A stretch of DNA of 8,810 bases from positions 495,726-504,535 of the forward strand of contig CP070660.1 in assembly GCA_020355145.1 (NCBI GenBank). Reading direction: 5' to 3'. Origin of the DNA: Deltaproteobacteria bacterium (GTDB lineage: Bacteria; Desulfobacterota; DSM-4660; Desulfatiglandales; B25-G16). The notes beneath the pieces are model-generated. The model was not told where the DNA came from and made no database searches. It saw nothing but the letters and a program-made list of their open reading frames with translations. This document shows, in pieces, positions 1 through 7,438 of the stretch (positions within the stretch are counted from its first letter, which is position 1; each line of letters starts with the position of its first letter). The position numbers and the translations under genes are program-made.

Positions 1-1473
1 TATCCTTTTTAATGTCTCCTGCACCTTCAAGACACCCGGACCGCTCATCCCCTTTACCAAATCGAAATCCCTGTTTTTATAGGGATATGCCCAGGAAGCC
101 TCCTGGCCCCGATGTGTCTGAAGGAAGTCCATGGTAACCGGCCTATCCTTTCCTTCGGCATCCATTACTATGGCACCATCGGCAGTTACTTCATTGATCA
201 GGAGATAGCGAGGAGAGGAGACCGGGCTGGAGACTTTACCGTTTGGAAAGGGACTCGGAGATTGAGGGGATTCAGGGTGGGCTAAATGGACCCGAAAGGG
301 TTTCTTAAACATAATATAGTTTTCGATCTTTGTATCGAATGAAAACAGACCTATATGGGCATTATCTGAGGCATAATTATCTTCGCCGGTCTTTTCCTTA
401 AAAAGCCTGAAGAGTGCAGCAAGGCTTGCTTGCTCATCGAGGAATAAACTTGCTGGTTCTATTTTGCGTATGGGAACAGAAATCACTGCGTCAACCTTGG
501 GGATGGGAACAGAGCTCATTTCCTTAGGGGAAAAGATATCTAAGATATGTGTCCTATAGGCCCATCCGGAAAGGCCCGCTAGGATAATTAATAATAGCAT
601 AAAGACAGTTGTCAGTTTAACGCTTTTCTGTAGCAAATCCATTATCCTGGTCTCGGATGTCCCATTGCCCATGACATCCTTAATCGCCCTTCTAACCGTT
701 CCCTTAGATATGGTGAATTCATCCGTGGCATAGGCAGCAAGGAGGGCCCTATCACAGATCGCATTAATCCTCCTCGGATTTCCCTGAGAGGATTCATAGA
801 TTGCCTTTAAGGCACCATTTGTAAACCTCAGATCCCCTCTGCCACCCCCCACTACCAATCGATGTTCCACGTAGCCCTGGACATCCTTGCGATCCAGAGG
901 CCTCAACTCATAGCGAACCATTATCCTCTCATTAAGCTGCCTCAATGAAGAAGAGGCCAGAAGCTCCTTTAATTCGAATTGCCCAACGAGAACGATCTGG
1001 ATCAGTTTCTCCTTTTCTGTTTCCAGATTGGAAAGCATCCTTATCTGCTCAAGGACAGCGTGTGAAAGGTTTTGGGACTCATCTATCAACAGAACCGCAT
1101 TGCCTCCAAGGCCGAAGGTCTTAAGCAGGAACTGATTGAGTCTGTCGATATATCGCTTTTTTGTGCTGGCCCCCATATCCGGATCAATGCCAAACTCCTG
1201 ATTTATTGTCTCTAGGAGTTGCTTCTTTGTGATAGATGAATTTAATATCAAGGCACTCTTTATAGAGTCATCTAACTGACCGAGGAGGGCTCTGCAGATA
1301 GTGGTCTTGCCTGTACCGATTCCACCGGTAATAGCAATAAAGCCCTTTCGTTCGTTAATTCCGTAAAGGAGGTGGTCAAGGGCCTCCTTGTGGTTAGGGC
1401 TCAGAAAAAGATACCGTGGATCTGGTGTTAGGTTGAAAGGGTTCTCTTTAAAACCAAAATAGGATGTATACAT
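1..1473 (-). CDS. gspA: GspA/ExeA-type AAA+ ATPase of the type II secretion system, partial (3' end beyond window)
   Basis: An open frame of 491 codons starts at ATG 1473, 7 nt after the gspC stop, and runs off the left edge. The cytoplasmic part begins with the ExeA-like MYTSYFGFKENPFNLTPDP. It has Walker A GGIGTGKTT (about residues 50-58), Walker B VLLIDE followed by SQNL (127-136), LVGQFEL (162-168) and the sensor-2 region NPRRINAICDRAL (232-244). One transmembrane segment lies near 288-307. The periplasmic part has a stretch at about 340-460 that resembles the degenerate C39-peptidase-like region of GspA proteins, without an obvious catalytic Cys. It then enters a peptidoglycan-binding type 1 domain (LVKGMSGPGVLKVQETLKRI), which is cut by the edge. 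In known systems GspA acts with GspB to insert or assemble the secretin through peptidoglycan. Its place in the operon supports this role. The family is secure; the C39-like reading is less so. Confidence 0.93.
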   Translation of the reverse strand, partial: MYTSYFGFKENPFNLTPDPRYLFLSPNHKEALDHLLYGINERKGFIAITGGIGTGKTTICRALLGQLDDSIKSALILNSSITKKQLLETINQEFGIDPDMGASTKKRYIDRLNQFLLKTFGLGGNAVLLIDESQNLSHAVLEQIRMLSNLETEKEKLIQIVLVGQFELKELLASSSLRQLNERIMVRYELRPLDRKDVQGYVEHRLVVGGGRGDLRFTNGALKAIYESSQGNPRRINAICDRALLAAYATDEFTISKGTVRRAIKDVMGNGTSETRIMDLLQKSVKLTTVFMLLLIILAGLSGWAYRTHILDIFSPKEMSSVPIPKVDAVISVPIRKIEPASLFLDEQASLAALFRLFKEKTGEDNYASDNAHIGLFSFDTKIENYIMFKKPFRVHLAHPESPQSPSPFPNGKVSSPVSSPRYLLINEVTADGAIVMDAEGKDRPVTMDFLQTHRGQEASWAYPYKNRDFDLVKGMSGPGVLKVQETLKRI

Positions 1474-1480
1474 TAGGGGC

Positions 1481-2332
1481 TTACCTGAATTTGTAATTTA
1501 TTATTCTTTGCCTACCACCTCTGCTTATCTGTAATGCCACCTGAGATCCTGATTTCAATTTGTTATATACCTCAAGCACGTCATCCGGGCTCTTGATATC
1601 CCTTCCATTTATTCCCTGAACAACGTCACCATTCCTCAATCCCAATTTAGCAAAAATAGAACCGGGCTTAATATTAGTAATTGCCAAACCGTCCGCCTTG
1701 CCATCCCTGAAGTGAGGCCTTATTCGCACCTGAGATAAAAGTTGATGAATGTTGCTAATGGATTCCTCCAGATCTGAGCGGCCTACCATTATGGTAGAGC
1801 TTTTCTTGATCGGTTTTGATTTCGGGTATTCCTTCTCAGCCCTTGAGGCAGCACCTTCTTCTATTGTCAGGATTTCATCCCTATCCTTAACCCTGAGGAT
1901 TATCTTACCTCTTAAGATCTTCCTGACAATAGCACTCTGAACACTGTCACCTGCCCTGTATAGGCCTTGCTTTTTTTTGTCGATTTCCTCAATAACAGCA
2001 ACGGCACTCTGTTGATCACCTACAACTGTTCCCAAAAGGGCCAATTTCAAGGAAGTGGGCTTCAGGTCTTCAATCTCTTCTTCACCTATTTCCCGAGAGG
2101 CCTCTTCTTCAAGGCCGAAGATATTCCTATTAATAATTACCCTGTAATAATCCAAAGGGGCCTTCCTATTTCCTTTCACATCCGGTAACTGGTGCATTAC
2201 ACCTTTTTGGGTATCGAAACCCCTGAGCTGTGCCCTGATGGTCGTATAGAAGAGATCCACACCAAGGAAGATAATAGCGGCTAAGGCAAAGAGATTTAAA
2301 ATGGTCTGATAACGCCTTGACATGGTGAGCAT
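1481..2332 (-). CDS. gspC: Type II secretion system protein GspC (HR and PDZ domains)
   Basis: This 283-residue protein has a short cytoplasmic N-terminus and one transmembrane helix (about 10-30). A PulC/GspC homology region follows at about 62-157, with YRVIINRNIFG at its start and LKLALLGTVVG in the middle. A charged linker leads to a C-terminal PDZ domain (about 190-283, core GLAITNIKPGS...LRNGDVVQGINGRDI). GspC is the inner-membrane protein whose HR domain contacts the N0 domain of the GspD secretin and whose PDZ domain contributes to substrate handling. The ATG at 2332 lies 4 nt after the gspN stop. An in-frame ATG at 2323 (M4) is an alternative, and neither has a clear Shine-Dalgarno site, which suggests translational coupling to gspN. 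Many GspC proteins end in either a PDZ or a coiled coil; this one has the PDZ form. Confidence 0.95.
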   Translation of the reverse strand: MLTMSRRYQTILNLFALAAIIFLGVDLFYTTIRAQLRGFDTQKGVMHQLPDVKGNRKAPLDYYRVIINRNIFGLEEEASREIGEEEIEDLKPTSLKLALLGTVVGDQQSAVAVIEEIDKKKQGLYRAGDSVQSAIVRKILRGKIILRVKDRDEILTIEEGAASRAEKEYPKSKPIKKSSTIMVGRSDLEESISNIHQLLSQVRIRPHFRDGKADGLAITNIKPGSIFAKLGLRNGDVVQGINGRDIKSPDDVLEVYNKLKSGSQVALQISRGGRQRIINYKFR

Positions 2333-2336
2333 AATT

Positions 2337-3233
2337 CTAGGTGAATTTGATTCTAGGCTCGCCTATGGTTCCGCGGATAATAAAGCCGAGGGTTCCCCTT
2401 CTCAGCCTTTTCTTGAAAAGTCTCACGGCACTGGAGACACCTTCCGCGTCTTTGAAAAATGATGCAAACGGCTCAACCCTTCCCTTTAGGTCAAGGGTGC
2501 TTTTCGCAAAATTGCTTTTCAGGCTTATGGTTCCTGATAGCGTGCCTTTCAACTGGGGACCCTCTAATTCTAAGCGTGTAAGGTTTATCGTTTGTTTTTT
2601 GAGGGCCATATTGATCTTAACCTCGTTAAAATCAATGGAGTTCAGACTCAAGATAGGCAATAGAAGTTCAACCCGACCGTCTAACAGTCTCAGATTCGCC
2701 TCCCCTACACCATTCATCAGGTCTTTTTGCTGTCCGCTGTAGTTAATAGCCCCCTTAAGGATTCCATCAACATGCCTGCCAATCAAATCCTCTAGATATT
2801 CATAGGTGCCAATTCGGATATCCTTGAGTTCGATTTCCGAGGTAAAGGGGGCTGCCATGTTGTTATTTTCGAAATAGACACAACCGCTTATATCTCCTCC
2901 ATAAGCCAGGCACTCAAAGCAATATTTACCCTTTCCTTTAAAGAATGACCAAGCACTTGGTCTGAATAAAAGGCTATCAGCACCGAAGATCACTTTGGCA
3001 GGCTTGTCCTTAAGTGAGATTTCGGTTTGCCATAGTCTTAAACCAAAAGGTGGCCAGGGCTTAATCCGGTCAATCGAAAAAAAGAGCGGGGTATTTAAAT
3101 TATTTGCCCTTATCTGTAAATAATCCCTCAGGGCATCTGAGGGAAAACGATAATATAAGAGAAAAACTGCTAAGATAATACAATAGAAGATGTATCCAAG
3201 CCACCTCTTATTTTTCGATACAAACTGTTTCAT
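2337..3233 (-). CDS. gspN: Type II secretion system protein GspN (AsmA-like)
   Basis: This 298-residue protein has a basic N-terminus (MKQFVSKNKRW), a signal-anchor helix at about 12-28 (LGYIFYCIILAVFLLYY) and a large periplasmic region rich in beta strands. Alternating patterns such as IELKDIRIG and LEGPQLKGTLSGTISL are typical of AsmA/GspN-like folds. The C-terminus ends in GTIGEPRIKF, a 'G(T/S)xxxPxxxF' ending common in AsmA-like proteins. GspN is an accessory T2SS component absent from many systems, and its exact role is not settled. The family call rests on length, topology, the end motif and position between gspM and gspC. It is separated from gspM by an unusual 180-bp repeat-bearing spacer but is tightly joined to gspC (4 nt). 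Two cysteines near the middle (KYCFECLAYGG) could form a disulfide; this is inference. Confidence 0.85.
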   Translation of the reverse strand: MKQFVSKNKRWLGYIFYCIILAVFLLYYRFPSDALRDYLQIRANNLNTPLFFSIDRIKPWPPFGLRLWQTEISLKDKPAKVIFGADSLLFRPSAWSFFKGKGKYCFECLAYGGDISGCVYFENNNMAAPFTSEIELKDIRIGTYEYLEDLIGRHVDGILKGAINYSGQQKDLMNGVGEANLRLLDGRVELLLPILSLNSIDFNEVKINMALKKQTINLTRLELEGPQLKGTLSGTISLKSNFAKSTLDLKGRVEPFASFFKDAEGVSSAVRLFKKRLRRGTLGFIIRGTIGEPRIKFT

Positions 3234-3263
3234 GACGTCAATTCTCTGGAGTATTGGAGTACC

Positions 3264-3290
3264 CTTCGGGTCTGAGCCTCAGGGTCGAAG
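3264..3290. repeat. Near-perfect palindrome (hairpin) in gspM-gspN spacer
   Basis: The arms are CTTCG (3264-3268) with CGAAG (3286-3290), and CTGAG (3272-3276) with CTCAG (3278-3282). A GGT faces a GGT as an internal loop, and one base forms the centre. No T-run follows on either strand, so this is not an intrinsic terminator. Confidence 0.7.
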
Positions 3291-3373
3291 ACTGGAGAGT
3301 TGGAGTATTGGGCACGACTTAAGCAGGATTTAGTCTCTTTCATTCCTCCATCACTCCATTTCTCCCTTCTTTA

Positions 3374-3412
3374 CCTGCCCGCCATTGCTCTCGCTCAGGC
3401 GAGGCAGGCGGG
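3374..3412. repeat. GC-rich inverted repeat directly downstream of gspM
   Basis: CCTGCCCGCC (3374-3383) can pair with GGCG-A-GGCAGG (3398-3408), giving a 10-bp stem with one bulged base and a 14-nt loop. An alternative pairing uses CCCGCC (3378-3383) and GGCGGG (3407-3412). It ends one base before the gspM stop codon. No U-tract follows on the minus strand, so it may protect the mRNA end or be a dispersed repeat rather than a terminator. Confidence 0.65.
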
Positions 3413-3413
3413 T

Positions 3414-3929
3414 CTACTGAAAGGTCAATACCTGTAAAATTGCATCTAAGTAACCAGATTTCTTCTTGTTTTCCTTAATTGAGATTCGTTTGATGCTTAC
3501 AACATTGCCCGGCGATTCAATCCGATATAGGTAGCCAATTAACTGTTGCAAGGTAATTGCCTCCAATTTCATCTCGACCAGTGATTCTTTGTAGGGACCA
3601 AGGCCTGTTGAAGTAGAGGGTTTCATATACTTTATATGGGCCTTGACACCAGCGTCACCCGCTGAGTTTTCAAGAAATGAAAAGAGTGTAAATCCCTTCT
3701 TTCGCCTGGCAAGGATCTGCTTTACTCCTTGAGAACCTCTTCGATATCTATGATACTCAGAGCTCAGCCTTAAGATCTCTTTTAATGCATCTTCTTTTGC
3801 CCTACCACCCCTTTGAAACCTCCTTCTGGCCTCAAAGAAGGGAAATATGAGAAACTGAAATAGGAAAAATATCGCTATAGATAATGCCGCAGCAGATACA
3901 AAATATTTTTCACGTCTTGCAAGTTTCAT
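3414..3929 (-). CDS. gspM: Type II secretion system protein GspM
   Basis: A small bitopic inner-membrane protein. After MKLARREKYF comes one transmembrane helix (VSAAALSIAIFFLFQFLIF), then a basic helical segment likely to form a coiled coil (FEARRRFQRGG onward). The periplasmic part is an alpha/beta domain ending in LDAILQVLTFQ. This layout and the size (171 residues from this start) fit GspM, which dimerises with GspL in the assembly platform. The ATG at 3929 is preferred because GGAG lies 9 nt upstream. The ATG at 3944 adds MEYTI but has only GGGGGA almost touching it. The gene begins 27 nt (or 12 nt for the longer form) after gspL. Sequence conservation of GspM is low in general, so position next to gspL is an important part of the call. 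Confidence 0.88.
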   Translation of the reverse strand: MKLARREKYFVSAAALSIAIFFLFQFLIFPFFEARRRFQRGGRAKEDALKEILRLSSEYHRYRRGSQGVKQILARRKKGFTLFSFLENSAGDAGVKAHIKYMKPSTSTGLGPYKESLVEMKLEAITLQQLIGYLYRIESPGNVVSIKRISIKENKKKSGYLDAILQVLTFQ

Positions 3930-3956
3930 GATCGTATACTCCATTCCCCCATTGTC

Positions 3957-5459
3957 CTATCTTGCCCTCTGCAAGTTTATCTCAAATTGAACCCGTTTGC
4001 CAGATCGGTCAAGATTGGCAGAACTAATGGTGACTGCACTAAAGTATTCTGAGGGCTCCAGTCCTTTCTTGATGATGTCCACGGTGTTGAATGTATCAGT
4101 TTCTCCCTTGATCTTCACTACCTCTGGATCAACCACCATACTGGTCACCCTCACATCCAGGGACCCAGGAGACCTAATTGAGATATCCCTTAATAGTTCA
4201 AGGACCCTCCGGTCCTCGCCGATTCCAGGAAGGGAAATGGCTGATTTTTTGATCTCATTTATTTTCGCCATCATCTGCTGGACTGGATCTACAATCCTCT
4301 TTACATCAGGTAGCGTCTGTCTGAATATCTCTGTTATCTGTTTATCCAGCATCGTGTAACGCTTCTTGAGGAGATAATAATCTACACCTAAATCCCCGGT
4401 TAAGAGAGATAGAATGATTATTAGGAACACAGCGGCCTTTTGAATCCCCTTCATAAGCCTGAAGTGTCGCTTTCTGATCTCAAATTCATCCTTTCTAAAA
4501 TTGAAACCCAAGCCCTTCTTATCGGCCCGAAGGGCGAGGGCAAGGGCGCTATCCATTATAGCAGGATTCCAGAGCCGAGCTATATCCTCGTCCATATGAA
4601 CCCCTGTATCCCTTATCAGATTGATCCTTTCGACCGGGATATCGAGAAGTGCTTCTAAAATGCTCTCCGCCTTGGGGTAAAGGCTTCCACTGCCGGTGAT
4701 AAAGACCTTTTCCGGCCTGACCGATCGGTTATTCTGACACCCAAACGCATGGAGTGTATTTTGAACATTTGTACAAAATAGGGAGAAACAGGATTCAATT
4801 TGCTCAGCTTGCTGGGTTTCTGCATGGTTACCGGTTTGTCCACTTGAAATGGCCTGGGCTACAAGGCCATCACTAAAGGGAAATATCCTGATCAGGCATA
4901 TACGTCTTTTGAGATAAAGCACCATTGTGCTTTTCTTCGGATCTATCTCCAAGCAGAGCCCATCGTCAGGTATTCCCGCTTGCCTTAGCAACCATAAGAC
5001 CAAGGGCACACCCTTGATGTCCACGACATCGGGATCAATTCCATGGCCTTGTAGGTGTGTAAGATATTCGGAGATATATCCTCGCCTTACCGAGGCGGCA
5101 AGGATTTCACTTTGATTCGACTGATCAATGACTGTGAAGTCAACTATTAAGTCCTCGATTGGAAAAGGGACCGTTGTCTCAATGGTAAAGGCTATGGTCT
5201 GTCTGATCTTTTTCGTATCCCTAAAGGGCATCTGGAGATTACGATATGATACATGTTCCCCGGGAATCGAGCTGATGCATGTATCAGCCTTAAGATCCGC
5301 TTGTTCGCTAAGTGCCTTAACTGCCGCATCCAGACCCCCTGTCTCTTCAATCATAACCCTGGAGCACCATGTTATGTGATAGCCTCTAAGCCCTCCCTCT
5401 ACCTGGACCGCTGTAACTGAATCACTATTTATGTCAATTCCGAGAATCTTTCCTGGCAT
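3957..5459 (-). CDS. gspL: Type II secretion system protein GspL
   Basis: About 500 residues. The N-terminal cytoplasmic part is an actin-like (PilM/GspL type) domain. It starts with GKILGIDINSDSVTAVQV, resembling the phosphate-1 strand-turn, and later has VFITGSGSL (about 254-262), resembling the adenosine loop. The linker GFNFRKDEF (about 320-328) matches the typical GspL 'NLR.GEF' connection before the membrane. One transmembrane helix lies at about 344-363, followed by a coiled segment and a small periplasmic ferredoxin-like domain (about 415-500). GspL recruits the GspE ATPase and pairs with GspM. The ATG at 5459 is chosen; a TTG at 5465 would add two residues, and neither has a clear Shine-Dalgarno. 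It starts 29 nt after gspK. The cytoplasmic part is close to PilM, but the fused membrane and periplasmic domains and the neighbours make GspL the better name. Confidence 0.94.
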   Translation of the reverse strand: MPGKILGIDINSDSVTAVQVEGGLRGYHITWCSRVMIEETGGLDAAVKALSEQADLKADTCISSIPGEHVSYRNLQMPFRDTKKIRQTIAFTIETTVPFPIEDLIVDFTVIDQSNQSEILAASVRRGYISEYLTHLQGHGIDPDVVDIKGVPLVLWLLRQAGIPDDGLCLEIDPKKSTMVLYLKRRICLIRIFPFSDGLVAQAISSGQTGNHAETQQAEQIESCFSLFCTNVQNTLHAFGCQNNRSVRPEKVFITGSGSLYPKAESILEALLDIPVERINLIRDTGVHMDEDIARLWNPAIMDSALALALRADKKGLGFNFRKDEFEIRKRHFRLMKGIQKAAVFLIIILSLLTGDLGVDYYLLKKRYTMLDKQITEIFRQTLPDVKRIVDPVQQMMAKINEIKKSAISLPGIGEDRRVLELLRDISIRSPGSLDVRVTSMVVDPEVVKIKGETDTFNTVDIIKKGLEPSEYFSAVTISSANLDRSGKRVQFEINLQRAR

Positions 5460-5488
5460 GATCAATGTCTATTGTATTTATCGACAAA

Positions 5489-6565
5489 CTAAAATATTTT
5501 CCAAGACAAAATCTTGAGTGTCTCCTCTTTCCTCTCCACCACGCCATAGATCCGCTTACTCATTGCACCCTTGAAACCCTCTGATGTAATCTCAAAATAG
5601 GTACTTGAGGTGGTGAGCAAGCTATCTGGAATGCTCACATCACTCATCCCTGGAACCTTCTTGTACCATTTGAGATCTGACAGGTCATTGTCCTCATCCT
5701 CGCGGTATGCAACCATGTCTTCAGCCAATTCTTGGTCTATCTGATCCGATAGGGCCCTTAATACCAACGGATCTGCCGTGTTTATATTGATTCTGCCATT
5801 ACCGTGAGGGCTTAGGTAGCGAGATATACCCGGCCCTTCACCGGAACCATAAAACAGCTCCTTAGTTATGCCCCTGACAAGCAGCAACTCCTCAAGGAAT
5901 TCAAAGGGCGCATTTTTACAGGAGAAGGGTTTTTCCAATGCCTGATAATAGGTGTCTTCTGCGCCAAACCGGGTGGGCTCACTGTCTGGGTCAATCCAGT
6001 CCTTTATGGCATCTACGATGTTTTCCACCTCTTCAGGATCAAGATCGAATTCTGCGGAGCTCAAGAATCGCATAAGGAGACCTTTTTGGCTATCATTATA
6101 ATTTCCTTCCTTGTCAACCAGTTGGTTGATCTGAATCCTTCCAGAATGGTCTGCGATCTCAACAAGAAACCGGCCCTCATCAAACAAGGAGGCAGAATTC
6201 TCAGAAAAGATCCTTAAATGTGCCCAGGTCTCACGCAGGGTATCTACATCCCCTGAAGAGGCATCTTCATAAAGGACGGCAAGTGCGCCATTAAATCCTG
6301 ACCTTGCTACACAACCCAGTTTTATTGCATCCCGGAGATTCCAAGCCGCGTGAAGATTAGACCGCATTGATGTATTGAACTGGAGCGTGAGGGCAACAAT
6401 CAGGCTTATGATTAAGATCGTCAGGATCAGGGCCATGCCCCTGTTGTCCCTAAGAAACTTTACCCTGTCAGAAAAAAGGCCTCCCCGTTTATAAGGCCGT
6501 GAAAAAAGCAATAGGCCTGGTCGGGGTTTAAAGACTCGTTTAAATTTTCTAACAGGGTTTACCAT
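5489..6565 (-). CDS. gspK: Minor pseudopilin GspK with a repeat-derived N-terminal leader extension
   Basis: 358 residues. The prepilin peptidase site is NRG|MALILTILIISL, with G at 43 and M44 as the mature start. The +5 residue is Leu instead of Glu, which is normal for GspK. After the hydrophobic helix comes the large globular part typical of GspK. It includes the acidic segment DAIKDWIDPDSEP with GAEDTYYQAL (about 185-210), a helical insert domain, and the helix-hairpin-helix-like RININTADPLVLRAL (258-272). GspK caps the pseudopilus tip with GspI and GspJ. The odd feature is the leader. Residues 2-36 are encoded exactly by a 105-bp palindromic element, making the leader 43 residues; without it, it would be 8. 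The ATG overlaps the gspJ stop (ATGGTAA). A later start is unlikely, since no in-frame ATG lies between codon 1 and the MAL after the cleavage site. Confidence 0.93.
   Translation of the reverse strand: MVNPVRKFKRVFKPRPGLLLFSRPYKRGGLFSDRVKFLRDNRGMALILTILIISLIVALTLQFNTSMRSNLHAAWNLRDAIKLGCVARSGFNGALAVLYEDASSGDVDTLRETWAHLRIFSENSASLFDEGRFLVEIADHSGRIQINQLVDKEGNYNDSQKGLLMRFLSSAEFDLDPEEVENIVDAIKDWIDPDSEPTRFGAEDTYYQALEKPFSCKNAPFEFLEELLLVRGITKELFYGSGEGPGISRYLSPHGNGRININTADPLVLRALSDQIDQELAEDMVAYREDEDNDLSDLKWYKKVPGMSDVSIPDSLLTTSSTYFEITSEGFKGAMSKRIYGVVERKEETLKILSWKIF
6458..6562 (-). repeat. Palindromic element copy 2, in frame inside gspK
   Basis: The + strand ends are CTTTACCCTGTCAGA (6458-6472) and TCTAACAGGGTTTAC (6548-6562), an inverted pair. 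The second end is identical over 15 bp to the end at 7419-7433. Inside is a second pair, CCCCG (6483-6487) and CGGGG (6522-6526), as in the other copy. The length is exactly 105 bp (35 codons) and starts at the base after the gspK ATG. It encodes a basic peptide beginning VNPVRKFKRVFK and ending SDRVK. Its first bases also provide the TAA that ends gspJ. Confidence 0.82.
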
Positions 6566-7251
6566 GAATATACCTGCTCTATTGGAAGCGCAACGCTTGT
6601 CGCGAATTTAAGGGGTGCTTCAGGATCCAGGCTGTTTAAAAACTCCAGTGAGATGGAGACCATTTTCGGTATCTTATCCTTAAGTTCATCTGATTCAGAA
6701 TCCCAGCTCTCGCGAACATCACCATTTTCCTCATAATAGGTGAAATTTACCGACGCCAATCCCTCACAGAGCACCAGTCCACCGGTCTCTTCCTCAAGGG
6801 GGAGAGATGCCTCAGGCATCGGTCTATCACTCCGATAGAGAACGAGATGGTCTCCCTCGTAATTTTCCTTGACATAGTAACCAATCTCTGCTGTTCCAGT
6901 CTCTTGCCCCTGATCGCTTAAGTCAATATGCGCCCTGGAAATGAATCGAAGGCTGTCGGCACTCATGCCTTTTATCTCTCGGTCCTCGCCCACAAATTGA
7001 GATGGGCCGTGATGACTCTCTTCTGATTTCCCCATGTCGGGGGGTTTCGAAATATAGATGGATTCCAAATCCTCGAGCATCCTTTCCATGGCAATCCTGG
7101 CCATCCAGTAGATTTCGGCCTGTGATTCGGTCTCATCCACAACCCGAAGAGTTCCAGTATAGGAGGTATAGATCGTGGTGAGTACCACAGCAAAGATGAA
7201 TATGGCAATCAGGATCTCCAGAAGGGTGAAACCCGAATTCTTACACTCCAT
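6559..7251 (-). CDS. gspJ: Minor pseudopilin GspJ
   Basis: 230 residues from the chosen start. The class III leader is MECKNSG, with cleavage at G|FTLLEILIAIFIFAVV and Glu at +5. The long amphipathic helix continues as VDETESQAEIYWMARIAMERMLEDLESI, a pattern seen in GspJ. A beta-rich C-terminal domain then ends in IEQVYSW. GspJ forms the tip complex with GspI and GspK. The ATG at 7251 is preferred over the in-frame ATG at 7287 because it gives the usual 7-residue leader and has AAGGGG 9 nt upstream. The 12 extra residues of the longer form would be encoded by a duplicated gspH tail. The stop overlaps the gspK start by 7 bp, and its TAA lies in the palindromic element that heads gspK. Confidence 0.93.
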   Translation of the reverse strand: MECKNSGFTLLEILIAIFIFAVVLTTIYTSYTGTLRVVDETESQAEIYWMARIAMERMLEDLESIYISKPPDMGKSEESHHGPSQFVGEDREIKGMSADSLRFISRAHIDLSDQGQETGTAEIGYYVKENYEGDHLVLYRSDRPMPEASLPLEEETGGLVLCEGLASVNFTYYEENGDVRESWDSESDELKDKIPKMVSISLEFLNSLDPEAPLKFATSVALPIEQVYSW

Positions 7252-7306
7252 CTCCCCATTCCCCTTATATTGTTTCAATATCCACATATCTATCGTAAAT
7301 CTTTAT
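7225..7306 (-). repeat. 82-bp block at gspJ start, intact copy (gspH tail + RBS + prepilin start)
   Basis: Bases 7243-7306 are identical to 7998-8061 (64 bp). Bases 7225-7242 are identical to 7793-7810 (18 bp). The two parts are contiguous here but separated by 187 bp at gspI. Weaker similarity continues to about 7318. Read on the minus strand, the block carries a relic of the gspH end (FLGSIKIYDRYVDIETI followed by TAA), then AAGGGG, then ATGGAGTGTAAGAATTCG, the gspJ start. Confidence 0.88.
7261..7266 (-). promoter_or_regulatory. Ribosome binding site of gspJ
   Basis: AAGGGG on the minus strand lies 9 nt before the ATG at 7251. It decides the start against the ATG at 7287. The same site in the other copy (8016-8021) overlaps the gspH stop codon. 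Confidence 0.6.
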
Positions 7307-7322
7307 AGATCCGAGAAAACTG

Positions 7323-7433
7323 GTTTACCCTGTTAGAATGCCCCGTACGGAAGCCCGGGGATGTTGTCCAAAATATTGTTCCGCTTTTTCACGCGGGGTA
7401 TAAATGTCCCGTGTGAAATCTAACAGGGTTTAC
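7323..7433. repeat. Palindromic element copy 1, gspI-gspJ spacer
   Basis: The element is 111 bp. Its ends are GTTTACCCTGTTAGA (7323-7337) and TCTAACAGGGTTTAC (7419-7433), inverted with an 11-bp perfect core. Inside are CCCCG (7341-7345) with CGGGG, and a likely hairpin CACGCGGG/CCCGTGTG (about 7390-7416). The layout matches the gspK copy: a terminal repeat, about 15 nt, TTTAnACCCCG, a central variable part, then the mirror. It starts 5 nt after the gspI stop in the reading direction and has no coding evidence. Confidence 0.8.
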
Positions 7434-7438
7434 TTGGT

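Larger units (their letters stand above)
3234..3413. repeat. gspM-gspN spacer with 8-bp-period arrays and two hairpins
   Basis: The 180-bp spacer has no supported gene. On the + strand it carries GGAG units spaced by 8 bp (GGAGTATTGGAGT at 3248-3260 and a second group at about 3293-3312). Further on are CTCC units with the same period (about 3345-3365), so the two groups are inverted relative to each other and could pair in RNA. Two compact hairpins lie inside, listed separately. All other inner junctions of the gspJ-to-gspA part of the operon are 0-30 nt, so this spacer looks like inserted repeat DNA rather than ancestral sequence. Confidence 0.7.

Noticed and set aside
3374..3412. Rho-independent terminator after gspM
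   Set aside because: A stem exists but no U-tract follows on the minus strand, and the operon continues in the same direction.
3234..3413. CRISPR array in the repeat-bearing spacer
   Set aside because: Units are about 8 bp with no regular spacers and no cas genes are nearby.
3957..5459. PilM of a type IV pilus instead of GspL
   Set aside because: The actin-like part resembles PilM, but the fused transmembrane and periplasmic domains and the gspG-N context fit GspL.
7252..7287. Longer GspJ N-terminus starting at ATG 7287 (MWILKQYKGNGE)
   Set aside because: These codons are the duplicated gspH tail read in another frame. The same words occur before gspI (from 8042), the ATG at 7251 has a ribosome site and gives a normal 7-residue leader.
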